Source of the DNA: Pseudo-nitzschia pungens
Taxonomy: Eukaryota; Bacillariophyta; Bacillariophyceae; Bacillariales; Bacillariaceae
Length of the DNA stretch: 64,000 nucleotides
Reading direction: 5' to 3'
Assembly: GCA_037355855.1 (NCBI GenBank)
Contig: CM074761.1
Location: forward strand, 4,731,346-4,795,345
Below the pieces are notes generated by a model, which did no database searches, was not told the DNA's origin, and saw only the letters and a program-made list of their open reading frames with translations. Position 1 is the first letter of the stretch, and every line of letters begins with the position of its first letter. Below are positions 20,537-32,066 of this stretch, one piece after another. Made by a program: the position numbers and the translations under genes.

Positions 20537-22155
20537 CTTTGTCAAAAATCCTATTTGTATCAAGTGAGTGTAGGGGTGTCTCGTCGTGATTTGTGGACAG
20601 TAGATCAGTGGAGTTTCTTGCTTCGATCAGAAACGATGACAAGCGACGCAACAGACGGAGTCAGACACATACACTACCGGTAGCGTACGGTATCAGCGGC
20701 AGGAGAAAAAGATCTTCCTCAAAGATGATCATCAGCGGAAATGAGCCTGAAACTGAACAGTGAGAACAACACAATACTGTACTTTAGGGTAAGAACGGTA
20801 CGTTCAAAAGGTTACGTTAAGTCGCACGAGTAATTAAGGTTACTGGTACTAAATCTGCAATTTGTATCTGACTCAAACGAATGGTAATTAAACCTTACTT
20901 ACTACGTACAACTTACATTATCAATCTGAATCGAACTAGTCAGCGAAGTGAAAAGTACAAAGCAAACTGTTCGTAAGATGTAAGATTTACCGTAGGTAAG
21001 TTACCGGTAACCTTAAGATCTTACTCGTACGTGTAAGTGGAGAAAAGCACGTATAAATTCTTAGTACATGTCGTAAGTCTTGCCACACAATTACACAGGT
21101 CCCGGGTACCGGGTAGGAGTAAAGTAAGTAACCTTACCAGCTACAGTAATTAACTTACCTGGTGCATTTGTGACCAAAGACCTAGTAACCCTAACCTTAC
21201 TGGTAGAACACTTCGTAACAACAAAAAGTCTCTAGATTTTTTCTCTCCTCGTAACTTACCTAGTGCTTATCGGTACCTTACCGGTCAGGGGTCACCGATG
21301 GTACGAGTAAACCTTACTCGTACAGGTATCGTCACTGTACCAGGCAGGGGTCATGGTATGAAGGAACAACTCGCAACCCGCAACATACCAGAGTAAGGTT
21401 ACCGTACCGTCATTCAGTCGATTATTCCTACTACTAGCTAGTAGTAATAGATATCTATGCTATCATCTCACCATTCCGAAAGCCCAGCAGGGGTCATGCT
21501 CTCTATCGGAACAAAGAGAAAAGATAACAGTACTATATGTGGTGGCAATCACCGCGACATAATTGAAACAGCATCATGAGCGTAGTAGTACGCGATATGA
21601 GTTGTATCCGGTGGACGGTTGCTACAAGTAATAACCTTACAACTAGGTTGCTGCTGTTCGGTATGGATGGTAGAAGATGTTTTGATTGCCTGTATGTTAC
21701 GAATTAGGATTAGGGATACGGATGCGGATACAAGTGTTGGGCATTTTTGTATGGTATGTATCGTACGAATAACATTGAATTAGAAAATACCTCGCACTTT
21801 CTAATACGAGTGCGTACGTACATACGTACGTACCATTACGAACTCGTACGCGCACTTATTACGAACACTCGTATCTGGTGTTCCATAGTGAGTGAACGGG
21901 AATGAACCAACTTCACACCGAAAAATTGAAAAGTGGATTTCAACATTTCTACGTGGAAGGCATAGAGGGTATTTCAAGAAATCGGTGGTAAACCTTACTT
22001 GTACGTTTTTCGAAGCCAAGAAAAACTCAAGTCAACTTCCTGAGAGTTATCGATGGCTTTGTTTACAACATTTCCCGCTACTACAATACCACCACTTCTA
22101 ACAAATTCAACTAAGGGTTCAATTGGAAGAGATAGAGAAGGGTGTATATCTCAAA
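20537..22155. other. Gene-poor stretch rich in GTAC/ACCGGT/AACCTTAC words
   Basis: No supported gene in 1.6 kb. It is the densest part of the window for the GTAACCTTAC motif (exact at 21128-21137 and 21393-21402, many one-off variants). A near-perfect palindrome around GTACGAGTAA lies at 21301-21323, and three direct CAGGGGTCA copies lie at 21286, 21345 and 21488. A gtacgtacgtacgtac-like run lies at about 21812-21832. Confidence 0.6.
21301..21323. repeat. Inverted repeat of the GTAAGGTTAC-type word
   Basis: GTACGAGTAA and its partner TTACTCGTAC flank a 3-bp centre (ACC), giving a 23-bp palindrome. It combines two head-to-head copies of the ACGAGTAAGG word that is dispersed through the window. 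Confidence 0.85.
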
Positions 22156-23154
22156 ATGAACGGTCGTTTTTCGAATGGCAGGAAGGCCGTGTTGGCCATG
22201 ATGTTGGTTTTGGGTGCTTTGTTTGTGACTTGCAACGGCGCGTCTCCCGCAACTACTGGAATGTTTGGGGTGGTTTCGCCGAGACAAATTTCGAACCATG
22301 CTCTGATGGATTTGAGAGGTGGAGCACGGAAGAAGAAATCGAGGACGGGGTCGCTCTCTAAAACAGTGACTGGAAAGAAAAAAGTTGGGGCGAAGAAGGC
22401 TAATGAAAAGAAAGCTGAGTCGGTTGGAAATGCCCTCGGCGATTGGTACAAACAGATTCCACGCTTCACGAAAGTTTACGTCAATATGATTTTTGCATGC
22501 ACTTTCTTGGGCTTGTTGCTCGGAGAAGAAAGAGCGCAGGCCGTTCTCGCGCTCGACCCTATGAGATTGATGTACGGAATGGAACTGTGGAGACCATTTA
22601 CTGCAGCATCTTTTTTGGGAAAACCTTCGATATCATGGCTCATGAGTGGGTACTATCTTTACGAATACGGAGCTAGCCTAGAAAAGGCGTATGGTCCGGC
22701 AGAATACATTGTGTTTTTGATCACCCAAATTTCCCTACTGACTCTGTTCTCGGCCATGTTGGGGATTCCATTCTTTACACAATCTGTCATCACTGGGATG
22801 CTTCATGTTCTCAGTCGGGCCATGCCCCACCAAAAAGTGAGGTGGTTAGTCATCAATGTGCCGTATTGGACCCTTCCGTACGGATTGATGTTGAGCGACG
22901 TTCTGCAGTCGCAAGGATCTGCATCAGCAGCTGTACCTCACATTTTGGGAATTTTGGTCGGTCACTTCTACCAATTCAACCGATTCATCTGGCCAAAAAC
23001 CGGAGGTGAAGATTGGCTCCGAGCCCCTGACTTTTTGGTTGAGAAGCTCGATCCAAATGCTGCGCTAAAGAACGCAGCTAAGGAATCCATCAACAAAGCC
23101 CTCCAAAAAAGAAAGCGCGGAAAGGGCAAGAAGTTGGGTTCGGCCTCCGCCTAG
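22156..23154 (+). CDS. Derlin (Der1-like) with bipartite presequence; candidate symbiont-type sDer1 of the SELMA translocon
   Basis: A single exon of 332 aa; the longer frame from 22123 starts with TTG and is not used. Residues about 11-28 form a signal peptide, and about 29-95 are a basic, Ser-rich stretch able to act as a transit-like sequence. From residue 98 the Derlin domain follows: YKQIPRFTKVYV, MELWRPFTAASFLG, YLYEYGASLEKAYG, then VPHILGILVGHFYQF (the conserved GHxY element) and WLRAPDFLVEKL. The tail is Lys/Arg-rich. Host Derlins lack such a presequence. In diatoms, Derlins with presequences (sDer1-1, sDer1-2) reside in the periplastid membrane and form the preprotein translocator SELMA. 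The assignment to SELMA rather than host ERAD rests on the presequence and is inference. Confidence 0.82.
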   Translation: MNGRFSNGRKAVLAMMLVLGALFVTCNGASPATTGMFGVVSPRQISNHALMDLRGGARKKKSRTGSLSKTVTGKKKVGAKKANEKKAESVGNALGDWYKQIPRFTKVYVNMIFACTFLGLLLGEERAQAVLALDPMRLMYGMELWRPFTAASFLGKPSISWLMSGYYLYEYGASLEKAYGPAEYIVFLITQISLLTLFSAMLGIPFFTQSVITGMLHVLSRAMPHQKVRWLVINVPYWTLPYGLMLSDVLQSQGSASAAVPHILGILVGHFYQFNRFIWPKTGGEDWLRAPDFLVEKLDPNAALKNAAKESINKALQKRKRGKGKKLGSASA

Positions 23155-23271
23155 AGTACAGCGGTAACATGCAACTATAGAGCTACAAAGCACAAAAATC
23201 ACGCACGAAGTAGAGTACTTTTATCAAATCTCTTTTTTGACCTGGTACATGTTTTATGTGCATTATGAAAC

Positions 23272-24339
23272 TCAAAATTCAACTCCAGGTGAAGGAAACT
23301 TTTTCACCTTTATCCTCAGTGACAGCATAACGCTGGACTCCCGTCCCTTGTCTGTCAACATCATGTCTTCGAAGGATAAAAACGTTCCGTCAAGTTCAAA
23401 AACCATTTCATTGAAGAACTTTGAAGTTGTCAACGCCAATGACTTTTCGATTGCACCAATATCTGCGACTCTCTCGTGATCTCCCCCGGATTCGATATGA
23501 GTGGCTTCTATCTTCGCTTTATCCGCACTATCTGGTGCTCTTTGTAGTGTGAATTTGTATTTCGAATCAGCATATGTTCCATAAAACGTGACTAAGCCGG
23601 TGGATGGTTCCACAAACACATTTTCTTTCTGGAACACCAGTCTGCTATTGCTGCTATCACCATTAATGGGAGGACTTGGTGGCTTCATCAAAGGATGTGT
23701 TATAAAGTTCCCAAAGTCTATCGCGGAAAGAGCAACCATCGCCCGTCCTTCGGCTATTTCGTTGTGGAAAAGTTGCGTACGACAAAAGAAAAATGTTAGC
23801 TCATCATTTTCTCATTCAACAGCAGCGAGAAATCTAAAACCTTCAGAAGTGCCAAGTCCGAGTGGTTTTCAGAACACACCTGGAGTCGTCAATACTAGCT
23901 TTTGATTGGAAATCACCCGTCCCATATCAAGGCTGCATTCACTGACTGTTGCTTCGATTGCTCTGCAGGTCAAACCGAGAGGACTTTGCCATCCGCGCCC
24001 CTTCACGGTCACCGGTCCAACCCGTCCGAACAGTAGGTTATTCGAATCTGCTGTCAAGTCGCAGGAGACATGTGTTTGGTCCACCAATCTTCGTTTTAGC
24101 GCCATGCATGCTAAATTTGATATCAATGTCGATGTAACACTCGAAGATCCTCTATTGGCGGTGGTACTACTAGTCGAGAAAGGTATTTTTGGTTCAAGGC
24201 TCTTCCCACGAGGATTCTGAAATGGTGCCCTAGATGCTACCATCGATACCTGTAAACCGCATGTTTCGTGCATCGAAGTGATGGCTACGAATAACAGACA
24301 AGCATGGAAGAAATTCATTTGGCAGCGCATATCCTTCAT
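23272..24339 (-). CDS. DUF2993 (LmeA-like) protein with signal peptide, two exons
   Basis: Exons are 24339-23880 and 23753-23272 (126-bp intron, phase 1), 313 aa. The splice joins LVLTTP to AEGRAMVALSAIDFGNF, restoring the DUF2993 pattern in which short beta strands alternate (VGPVTVKGRGWQSPLGL, then EATVSECSLDMGRV). Three ATGs lie close together (24339, 24330, 24318); all give an N-terminal hydrophobic segment followed by CGLQVS, so secretion or plastid routing is likely, though no Phe follows the presumed cleavage site. The family is known from cyanobacteria, actinobacteria and plastid-bearing algae, often lipid-associated, with no settled function in algae. It converges on the Derlin gene with 117 bp between stops. 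Confidence 0.75.
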
Positions 24340-26226
24340 TCACTACAGAGCTCGAAAGCTGATTTGGGCAAAGGATATTGTCGGGTATCGTTAGATGAGT
24401 TGGATTTCGAAGCAGCACTTTTCTGGGGTATGAATAGAGAGCGTCAGACTTTCCAAGATGATGTGATGAACAACTAAACAGTAATTTGTTCTTGGGTGTA
24501 CTGCTTTGTGTATTTCTCCCTCCTTATCGGTGTTTGGAGAACATCCAAGTCTTACTGGTGGGGAAAAGCGTTCGATCGGTTTCCGCGACGAACAGGGCAA
24601 CCTTTTATCATCACCTTTTCTACTCAGTAAAATCGCTGACTATGATCCTACGCTGATGTATGCGTTGGTTGGTTTCTGCAAAAACGCAATTTTTGAGAAC
24701 GAACAGTCGGGTGACCCATCAAGATAAGTTCTTCTTCAACCTGGATTGACTGGATCGATTCCCTCTCCTGGATACGAAGTTCTAGTACGAAGTAAAGTTA
24801 TTCCTAGTACTGTAAGGTTACGGGTACAAGTACATTTTATGCAACAAATTCGGGGATGATTGATTCATTCAAAATCATCACGGCCCAGACACGTTCCGGT
24901 ATTCGTACGTACACTGTTAGGATGACTCGAACTGAGTAGGAAGTACGAGTACAAGTAAGCCTTACATTATGTCACGGCTTCCGAACCCAATCAAAATGAA
25001 ACACACCGTAATTTAGCAGGGCATAAGAAAAGATACTTTTATTCTAGCAGTACCGTAGTTACATACCTACTTTGAATAGCGTACGTATCGTACTAAAGAT
25101 AGGCATACGACGTACGAGCGGTATGTTGGAGACTGAACGACATGCGACAGTCCAGTCCGCTACCGTACGTCTACAATGTTTGAAGTGAAAATCTCAACGT
25201 TAGACAATATGAATCAGATGAACTGTATCCTTCATTGTAATACTTGCCAGTAGAACTGACTATTGCGTATTACAGATGCCTCCCTACGACTTCAACATCT
25301 GCCTCTCAAAAAAAAATATAGTGGTTCTATTTACTACTAGCATTTTCTGGATGAGTTAGTACAGCACCTTTGATTCTACTACTACCAGTGGCAGAAGTAG
25401 AATTCTTGCGTTCTCAACAAGAGGGTCTTGCTCTAGCATTTTATTTTGACTCTCAATAAGGTTGAATCACACCAATGGAGCATTCCAGGAGAATATTCTA
25501 GTACTAGATCCCTTCAAACTACTGTTAAGAAAGTGGAAAGTAATGCAAGTTCTATTTCATGAATCACCACACATTCTAAAAGATCACAGATCACTCTACT
25601 ATTGTCCTCAACACAGTGTTCAAAAAGCAACAGAAGGGAACAGTGACGAGTTTTCAGATCAAAAAATGATGCAGTAAGATTTAGTCAATAGTACGGTAGT
25701 AATATTGAACATCTTGATGGAACAAATATGGTAAATATTATTTATGCGAATTGTCATCGTCGTTCGCCCGGAAAGGTAATCTTACCTCGTACGGTAAGTT
25801 ACCTACCGGTGTGTTCCCCCCATGTTTCTCTGGAGAAACTCTATTTAGTCGTGTGACGTCATTGTTCGAATAGCATGCGCAAAAAGCGTGCTTTCTTTTC
25901 GGGGTACAATCCAATCACAAGGCTTCGTGACTGGCCAACTCGAAATTTGCATTCGAAAATCTGTCCGTTTTCTCGTAAGACTTACGTCAAAGTGCTCAAC
26001 ACGAAGCGGCAGCAAACAGCGTGTTTAAAATTTCTGATCGTTTTTATTATTACGTGTATTTGCAGTCTGGGCCCTGTGACATACGTTGTGTGAGTTGATC
26101 TAACCATTCGGAAAGATTCATCAACAATCTTGTCGTTTTCTTGCCTTCTGCGTGTCACCCACGATCTCGTAGCACAGCTCAAATTTTGATTTGCTCCAAA
26201 TTTCGAGAGTCGATAGTATTGCTACG
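24340..26226. other. Long intergenic stretch, no supported gene
   Basis: Frames at 24506-24727 and 25462-25677 have no domain, no good start context and no partner exon I could find. An exact GTAAGGTTAC lies at 24812-24821, and a GTAATCTTAC variant with ctcgtacggtaag follows at 25786-25802. Several taccgtac words lie at 25040-25160. Confidence 0.5.
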
Positions 26227-27404
26227 ATGAAATTCAGCTTCTCTTTGTTCGCAAGTGCGGCTGCTGCATTTCTCAGCAGCCAAAATGAATTTGCGGCAGC
26301 CTTCACCCCGGCGTCGCCGCTTTCTCTATCAGCGGGATTTCGGGGATCGTTCACATCCGTGAGAATGGCGGATGATAACTTTGACGGAGCACAAGTCACT
26401 AGTGCAAGAAAAGAACTAAAATTCGACGACAAAACCGGACGATTTTTTGAAACCGATATTGATCTAGAAGAATGCATTCCTGAAGAGGAGTTTTGTACGA
26501 TTGACGAAGACACTGGCGGCAAAATTCGTCTGACTGTAGCAGAAAAAGAACGCATCTTCCTTGATGCTCTGCAGGTATGTTCACGAATTAGGAACTATTT
26601 GCCATGGGCACTTTGCGCTCAAAATGCATTAGTTTTGTAATACCGGCCAGCAACGATTCAATCAGTTCGCTTCAATGATCCGGTTAGATCATGCTGGAAA
26701 AGTACCTCTCACGATTTTTGCCCTAACTGTAACTCTGTATAATTACGATGCTTCCATCGTCGTAGTCATATTATGCTAGTGGAAGACAACTTCTTTCCGA
26801 CGAGGACTTTGACTTGTTGAAGGAAGATCTCCAGTGGAATGGGTCCTCCGTTGTAGTGGTTAACCGACAGGAAACGTTGTATCTTGCAGCAATGCAAGCG
26901 TACCTGAAGGGAGAACCTATCATGGACGATGCCGAGTTCGACACATTGAAGCAGGAGCTCAAAGAAACTGGTTCGAAGTTCGCTGTCGATACCGAACCCA
27001 AGTGTTACATCGACACTGGTGTGTGCAAGGTTACCCTCCAAGAGGATAAATTCCGTTCCAATTTGCTTTACCTTCCTGCCGGTTTGACTCTGTCGGTAGT
27101 GTGGCTCGGGCTTGCGTTCGAACTCATCGAGCCTTTCATTCGAGTGAATCCCATTATTTTGTTCGCTCTCGGGCTTCCACTCATCATTAATGGGTCGAAG
27201 ACAATCACAGAAAATTACCTTTTCAAGAACAAACTTGTTGCATACGGACCATGCCCATCTTGTGAGTATGAAAACCGGTTGTACTTTGGGGACATCCTTG
27301 GGGAGGAAGGATTTGGTGACGAGGGCAGCGTGAAATGTCCAAACTGCAAGACGATTTTTACTGTCCAGAGAAAGACTCTACGTGCATCGACTCTGCCCAA
27401 ATAA
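26227..27404 (+). CDS. PGRL1: PGR5-like protein 1 (PGRL1), plastid-targeted, two exons
   Basis: Exons are 26227-26574 and 26766-27404, phase 0, 328 aa. The donor is GCAG|GTATGT; the acceptor CGTAG at 26765 gives the family motif ALQSYYASGRQLLSDEDFDLLKEDL. Residues 1-26 form a signal peptide ending AAAF|TP, a classic plastid ASAFAP junction. The mature protein has the two spaced Cys (83 and 90) near the N-terminus, LQWNGSSVVVV, a YLKGEPIMDDAEFD repeat of that motif, two membrane segments (about residues 225-265) and a C-terminal CPSC...CPNC cluster. In plants and algae PGRL1 is a thylakoid protein of antimycin-sensitive cyclic electron flow around photosystem I, working with PGR5; its redox-active Cys fit this one. 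Confidence 0.9.
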
Positions 27405-27923
27405 GTTTTCTTGCGCCATTCGAAATCAATCGTAACCGAGACGTACGTGTTTAGGGGCAACCTGGATAGAAATATATTTTTTGATGGAGCATTTTCGTAC
27501 GATGCTCCGCTGAAGCAAACAAAAGATAGTCGATAATGAACCGCAGCTAATAGAATAAGGAAAATTGTGCCCTGAAGAATTCATTTACCGGTTCAATTCG
27601 TCGGCTTGTTTTCTGGCGCCACACCGAAAACAGCTCTGCTGTGCGTTGATTTGTGTTTCCATTTGTGAATTTGTGGCATCATGCGTGTTCAGAATGTATC
27701 AAGATTGATCGTCATCGTCGGAATAGACCTTCTGCTAGTTTGCTACTTTTTGTGGAACCAAGGAACTCGATTCACATTGTTTTTGGCTACACTAAGGTAC
27801 GATTATAATACTAATATGTTAGTGCAACATGTGGTTCGTGAAAAACCTACTTTAAATTGATTGAGGAACGGTAGGACGGAGCTTTGTACATTATGGCGAT
27901 TCATTCTTTTGTTTCTTGCTGTG
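27405..27923. other. Convergent intergenic stretch
   Basis: Lies between the stops of PGRL1 and the SNARE gene. Short open frames near 27680-27800 show nothing recognisable. Confidence 0.5.
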
Positions 27924-28929
27924 TCATGAGTAAATCACTAGGAAAAGCATAACTATCATGATCAGTGTAAGAATGAAAATTGTCCGCAGTTGCCTTCGGT
28001 CTTTGGTCCCTATAAATTTGGCCATCTTTCCCATCACCAAACCTAATTCTTCTTCGGCATTTGTCATGTCCTGATCTAGTTCGTCAAGCATTTTGTTTTG
28101 CTGCCCAATCTCCTCACCGATATGGCCTGCTAATTCTCCTACTCTATTGACTGCTTCTCCAAGTTCGTCTAAAGTTTCATCCTGTTCTTGTATAAGCATT
28201 GAACTTTGCGCTTGATTGTTAAGGATGAAATTCGTGTTTTGCCTCTCTAAATCATTTTTAGCCCCCAGCAATCCGTCACCAGATCGTTTGATTGCCTTCT
28301 CTCTTTCATCTCCGAGTAACTTTTTCTTGACTAATTCCGAATTCATTTCATCCTTTGCATGTTGAATTCTGCTTCGACTAGTTTCGACCAGAGACTTTCT
28401 GTCAAAAAGTCCCGAATCATCAATGTGCGGAAATTTCCCCCTATCTTTCTCCACAGCTTGCACCGTTGCCTGTACATCTTTGAGTGTCGACTCCGCACTT
28501 TTCACCTGCCGTTTCAGTTGTTTCTTTGCATCTTTGTATTCGTGCGAGTTGATAGCAGTATTCTATCCAAAGGAAACAAAGAAAATTGGAACGACTCATG
28601 AGTGAACTCGATTCTACCTTTATCGCAACGGCAAAAGTTCTTTGAATACCTACAGTTTCATGCACAATCCTTAAGAAATCTGCCAAAAACTCATCCACAA
28701 GCTCGAGTTTGTTTTGCAGGTCACTTCGGAATACAAAATACGGATCACCCGAAGCCCCTCCAAATGATTCGTCACCGGTAGCTGTGAGTGGTTCCGATAG
28801 TTCTGAGTTGATGCGTTTCTTTGCGCTGAATCTACGATGACTGCTCGCTACAGATACACTGTCGCTGTCTTTCATCCGCGATGAGGTCTCACTGCCATCG
28901 CTTACTGTGGCATATCGTTTCATTTTCAT
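27924..28929 (-). CDS. Qc-SNARE of the syntaxin-6/SYP6 class, two exons
   Basis: Exons are 28929-28618 and 28562-27924, phase 0, 316 aa, with a 55-bp intron (AAG|GTAGAA to GGATAG|). The join reads FAVAIKNTAINSHEYKDAKK. Residues about 65-150 match the syntaxin-6 N-terminal three-helix domain: DPYFVFRSDLQNKLELVDEF and then EYKDAKKQLKRQVKSAE. The SNARE motif spans about residues 230-290 (LIQEQDETLDELGEAVNRVG onward) with the central Gln in GEEIGQQNK as the ionic-layer candidate. RTIFILTLIMIVMLFLVIYS is the C-terminal tail anchor. Such SNAREs fuse vesicles at the trans-Golgi and endosomes. The start is the first ATG after a TTG-led frame; 28923 is an alternative. Confidence 0.85.
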
Positions 28930-29964
28930 GCTGTCTGATTGCAAGCAATGACAGGTGCAGCTATCCTTGTTGGACCAGAAGAAACTCTATTGTTGGACGG
29001 AAGACAATCCAACTAGATTGGAGGTCTCTATAAGTTGTATAGGAATGGCGTCGAAGATTTGAGGCTGTTATTTCCACCCACTTTCGAGCCTGGATATTCT
29101 TAGAGTTGGATCTGTTGGATACTTTATCGGTTTCAATGGTGTATCGGTAATTGTTACCAGTCCTTCAATGCCTCCTCGGACAAACGAAAAGAGAGGAGGA
29201 GCCAAGATTGAAAGAGTTTGGAAGTCATGATTTTGGCTGTCGACCGTTAAAACTTTCGCCGAAATCGTTTTACCTTTTCTGAATTCAGAGTGATTTTCTA
29301 CTCCTACTAAGTTGATACAGTACATACATACAATAGGTATGGCGGAAGAAGAATATTCTCACAAAGTACTGTTACTCGTACGTAGTACGGTACGTACGGT
29401 GAAAACGTTAGCTAGACTATTCTACAATTCTACAGAAACAGATTCGATTCATGCAGTTTGTGAACACGGGGCACTGAGGTTCATTCCTATTCATAGTGAT
29501 CGGCCTCATGACGTATTATTATGACCTCCTTCTATAACTTCCATTCGATGTTGCATAGATCTACCGGTATGTAACACTCAAATAGGCATTGACATTTTGT
29601 TCTGGCACGGGAGTGTCAGATATTGCTAAAGTCTTTCCTACTTCTTTGCTAACCACATCCCCGGCAAAAATTATTCAGTCCGGACAGACTACGTGAAAGG
29701 AATGCATGAAATCGCGGATACTGCCCTGGTTTGAACAAGTAAACGCATGCTGAGTTCATCTTTTTATCCTGCATTGTGATTCCCATCACCATCGACATGA
29801 ACCGAGAACTGAAAGGTTTATCGATGGATTCAAAGGAACAATCATATCAATTCAGGACGCTCATCAAAACATAAAATTTCGTTAGAACGAAGGGATACAC
29901 CGGTGTACATCACTATCTCGTGTTGTCCCTTTCGTCGCTTCTTTTATGCCCTTCAGAGATCACC
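28930..29964. other. Intergenic stretch, nothing recognised
   Basis: Frames at 29068-29325 and 29312-29524 have no domain. cgtacgtagtacggtacgtacgg lies at about 29378-29399. It holds the SNARE promoter and the 3' end of the DHTC gene. Confidence 0.5.
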
Positions 29965-31086
29965 TTACGTAAAAAAACGGAGAAAACCGCTAAATGTGGC
30001 GAGCATTAAGGTATAAATTAACATGACAAGAATGCTGCCCACGAAGAGTCTGAACCAAAACATGTTTGCCGATCCAATAGCTGTACCAGTCCATGGACAA
30101 CTAGCGAGTGTTTCGTTTCAACACATATATCACAAATGACAAAAAGACATTAAGAATCGTAAGAAATCTCACTAGTGGCGAGTCTAGGTGTATTCGATCT
30201 CGGACTCAATCGCCATTATTGAAATACAAGTAGATCAAAAACGGGGGCACGTTTGGTCTACTTACGTGTGATCAAAACCTTCGACAACCACTTGACAGTC
30301 TGAATCGAAGCGCGAGCTAGCAGGTCGATATGTCCTGGCTTGGTCATTCCATCTCCAGTCCTCTTCTGTGTTGGGAGGTATTTGCGAATGACGATACAAT
30401 ATCCCTGGATTCCTGCATGATATCATGCACAGCGAAAAGACCATCAGAAATGTACCGATCGACCATGAGATAATGATAACAAGGCCCGACCCGATAACTT
30501 TTGAGTAACAAATCCAACTGGAAACTCCAAAAATGAGGGGAAATGTTACGAACATGTTAACTGTCCAATATGGGCCAACAACCCATAATAACTTTGGTCG
30601 TTTCTTCCGATGGGTCGTCACCTCACCGCTTTCAGGATCCACCATTTCTTCTTCAAAAACCTCGGTTGTTTGAGCCAGAACAACCATATTTCCAACCCTA
30701 CCTGCCCCTAAGCACCCACAGACAATAGAAGATACCGGAAATTGTTGGTCGATGACACGAGCGTCATCAGCACTATCTTTTCTGGAATTCAAACACCACC
30801 AAGACGGTTGGTCGTCCTCCCAAGTTACGTTGACACAGCCAACGGCAAAAGCAGAATCTTTCCAGTGATCGATCTTGCGTTGTTGTTCCGCTCCCAACAA
30901 CTCTTCACCATTAGATTCCGGAGTTTCCTCGTTCTGCTGGATAGTGGGGTTGACGCGCACGTTGTCGTTTTTGTTGTCATCGATTTCTTCTTGTTCTACA
31001 TTCGGCTCGTTTGTCCGCGTTCGTTCACCAAAATCAGTCGAAACGGCACGTTCCGATGACTTCGGATGTGCTTCTTTTATTGTCAT
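29965..31086 (-). CDS. DHHC-family palmitoyltransferase-like protein with DHTC motif (paralogue A), two exons
   Basis: Exons are 31086-30266 and 30100-29965, phase 2, 318 aa. The GTAAGT donor cuts the Thr codon of the motif GFDHT|CPWTGTAIG, so the presumed catalytic Cys opens exon 2. The N-terminal 90 residues are acidic and low complexity. A CGCLGAGRVGNMVVL block follows, then two membrane segments (about 180-240), RNPGILYRH (the DPG-like motif), the DHTC box, and a further hydrophobic C-terminal segment. DHHC enzymes attach fatty acids to protein Cys. Here His three of the motif is Thr, and nearly all zinc-binding Cys of the usual Cys-rich domain are missing, so activity is uncertain. A paralogue lies at 34335-35712 on the other strand. 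Confidence 0.82.
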
Positions 31087-31472
31087 GATTATTTGCTGTT
31101 GAATGTGGTTATTCCGAAGTACGGTAAGGTTACTTCAGCCTAATCAACTGATTGTGATTGTTCCGGATTTTGTTGCTGCTGATTTGATTTTTGTGCAAAG
31201 AGCGGAATTCCAAATTCCAATCTGAACCCTTAGAAAACACGAAATAGTGACCAAGACCTCTCCCAGTAGGGTACGAACGGGTGGCCGAACCTTTTGTGCT
31301 CGCACACGAGCTGGTATGTGTTCGCAGAAGAATCGAAGGCTAAGAAAAGAAGTGTGGATGCAAGCGCGACGGATCGGTTCCGTTAAATGCCATTCCTACG
31401 GTACTTTAACATTGTGTCCCAAATCACTTCTTCGTACTAAGTACGAGTACGTAAGGCGGATGGGACGGGACG
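31087..31472. other. Intergenic stretch left of the nested transposons
   Basis: No gene. An exact GTAAGGTTAC word lies at 31124-31133, about 40 bp upstream of the ATG of DHTC paralogue A. The last 8 bases form the left target-site duplication of the hAT-like element. Confidence 0.6.
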
Positions 31473-31645
31473 CAGGGGTCATAATATAAGAAGGGGTATG
31501 CCACGAAGTCTGTCCGTCGCCCGTGTTCGACGTACAAATACTAGTAAAAAAAAAATGGCACTCCATATTCCATGTGTGGTCCAATTTAGAAAAATTTCCC
31601 TCAACCTCAATTTTTTTTTTCCACTTTCACTGCATAACACTAACA
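31473..31645 (+). repeat. Left terminal inverted repeat of the hAT-like element
   Basis: Pairs with 32630-32764. The first 34 bases match perfectly; the inner part differs by small indels, mainly in the T-runs near 31610. Confidence 0.8.
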
Positions 31646-32066
31646 AAAACTATTACACTTCAATCTATAACAACTCCATCAAAAATTGTAACAAAACAAT
31701 ATTTGAATATTGTATCTAGCCCAATTTTTTACAGGGATTATGAATATGTAACTGCTTTTCACTCTAGATGGATGGAAGATAAAGTAATTTATTTGGATGG
31801 ATGGTCCAAATTTTGGTTCCAAGTGGAAGCTTTTAATTGAATAAAAATAAAACGGATGACGGACGGACGATCCGATTTTGTATTTTATATTCCAGGTGGA
31901 AGGCACAGATCACTGGTAGTTTGAATCAGCAATATCAGACAGCAGATGGATGTAAACTGAAAAAGGTACTTACTACTTGACTCTCAACTATATACGTGAA
32001 CTGCATATCAAATTTAAAAGTTGGAGAGTGATTGGAAGTGTACTTGGTAAGTTGCTTTATCAGGTA

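Noticed and set aside
24506..24727. 73-codon plus-strand frame in a long intergenic stretch
   Set aside because: No domain, poor start context and no partner exon were found. Not enough to call a gene.
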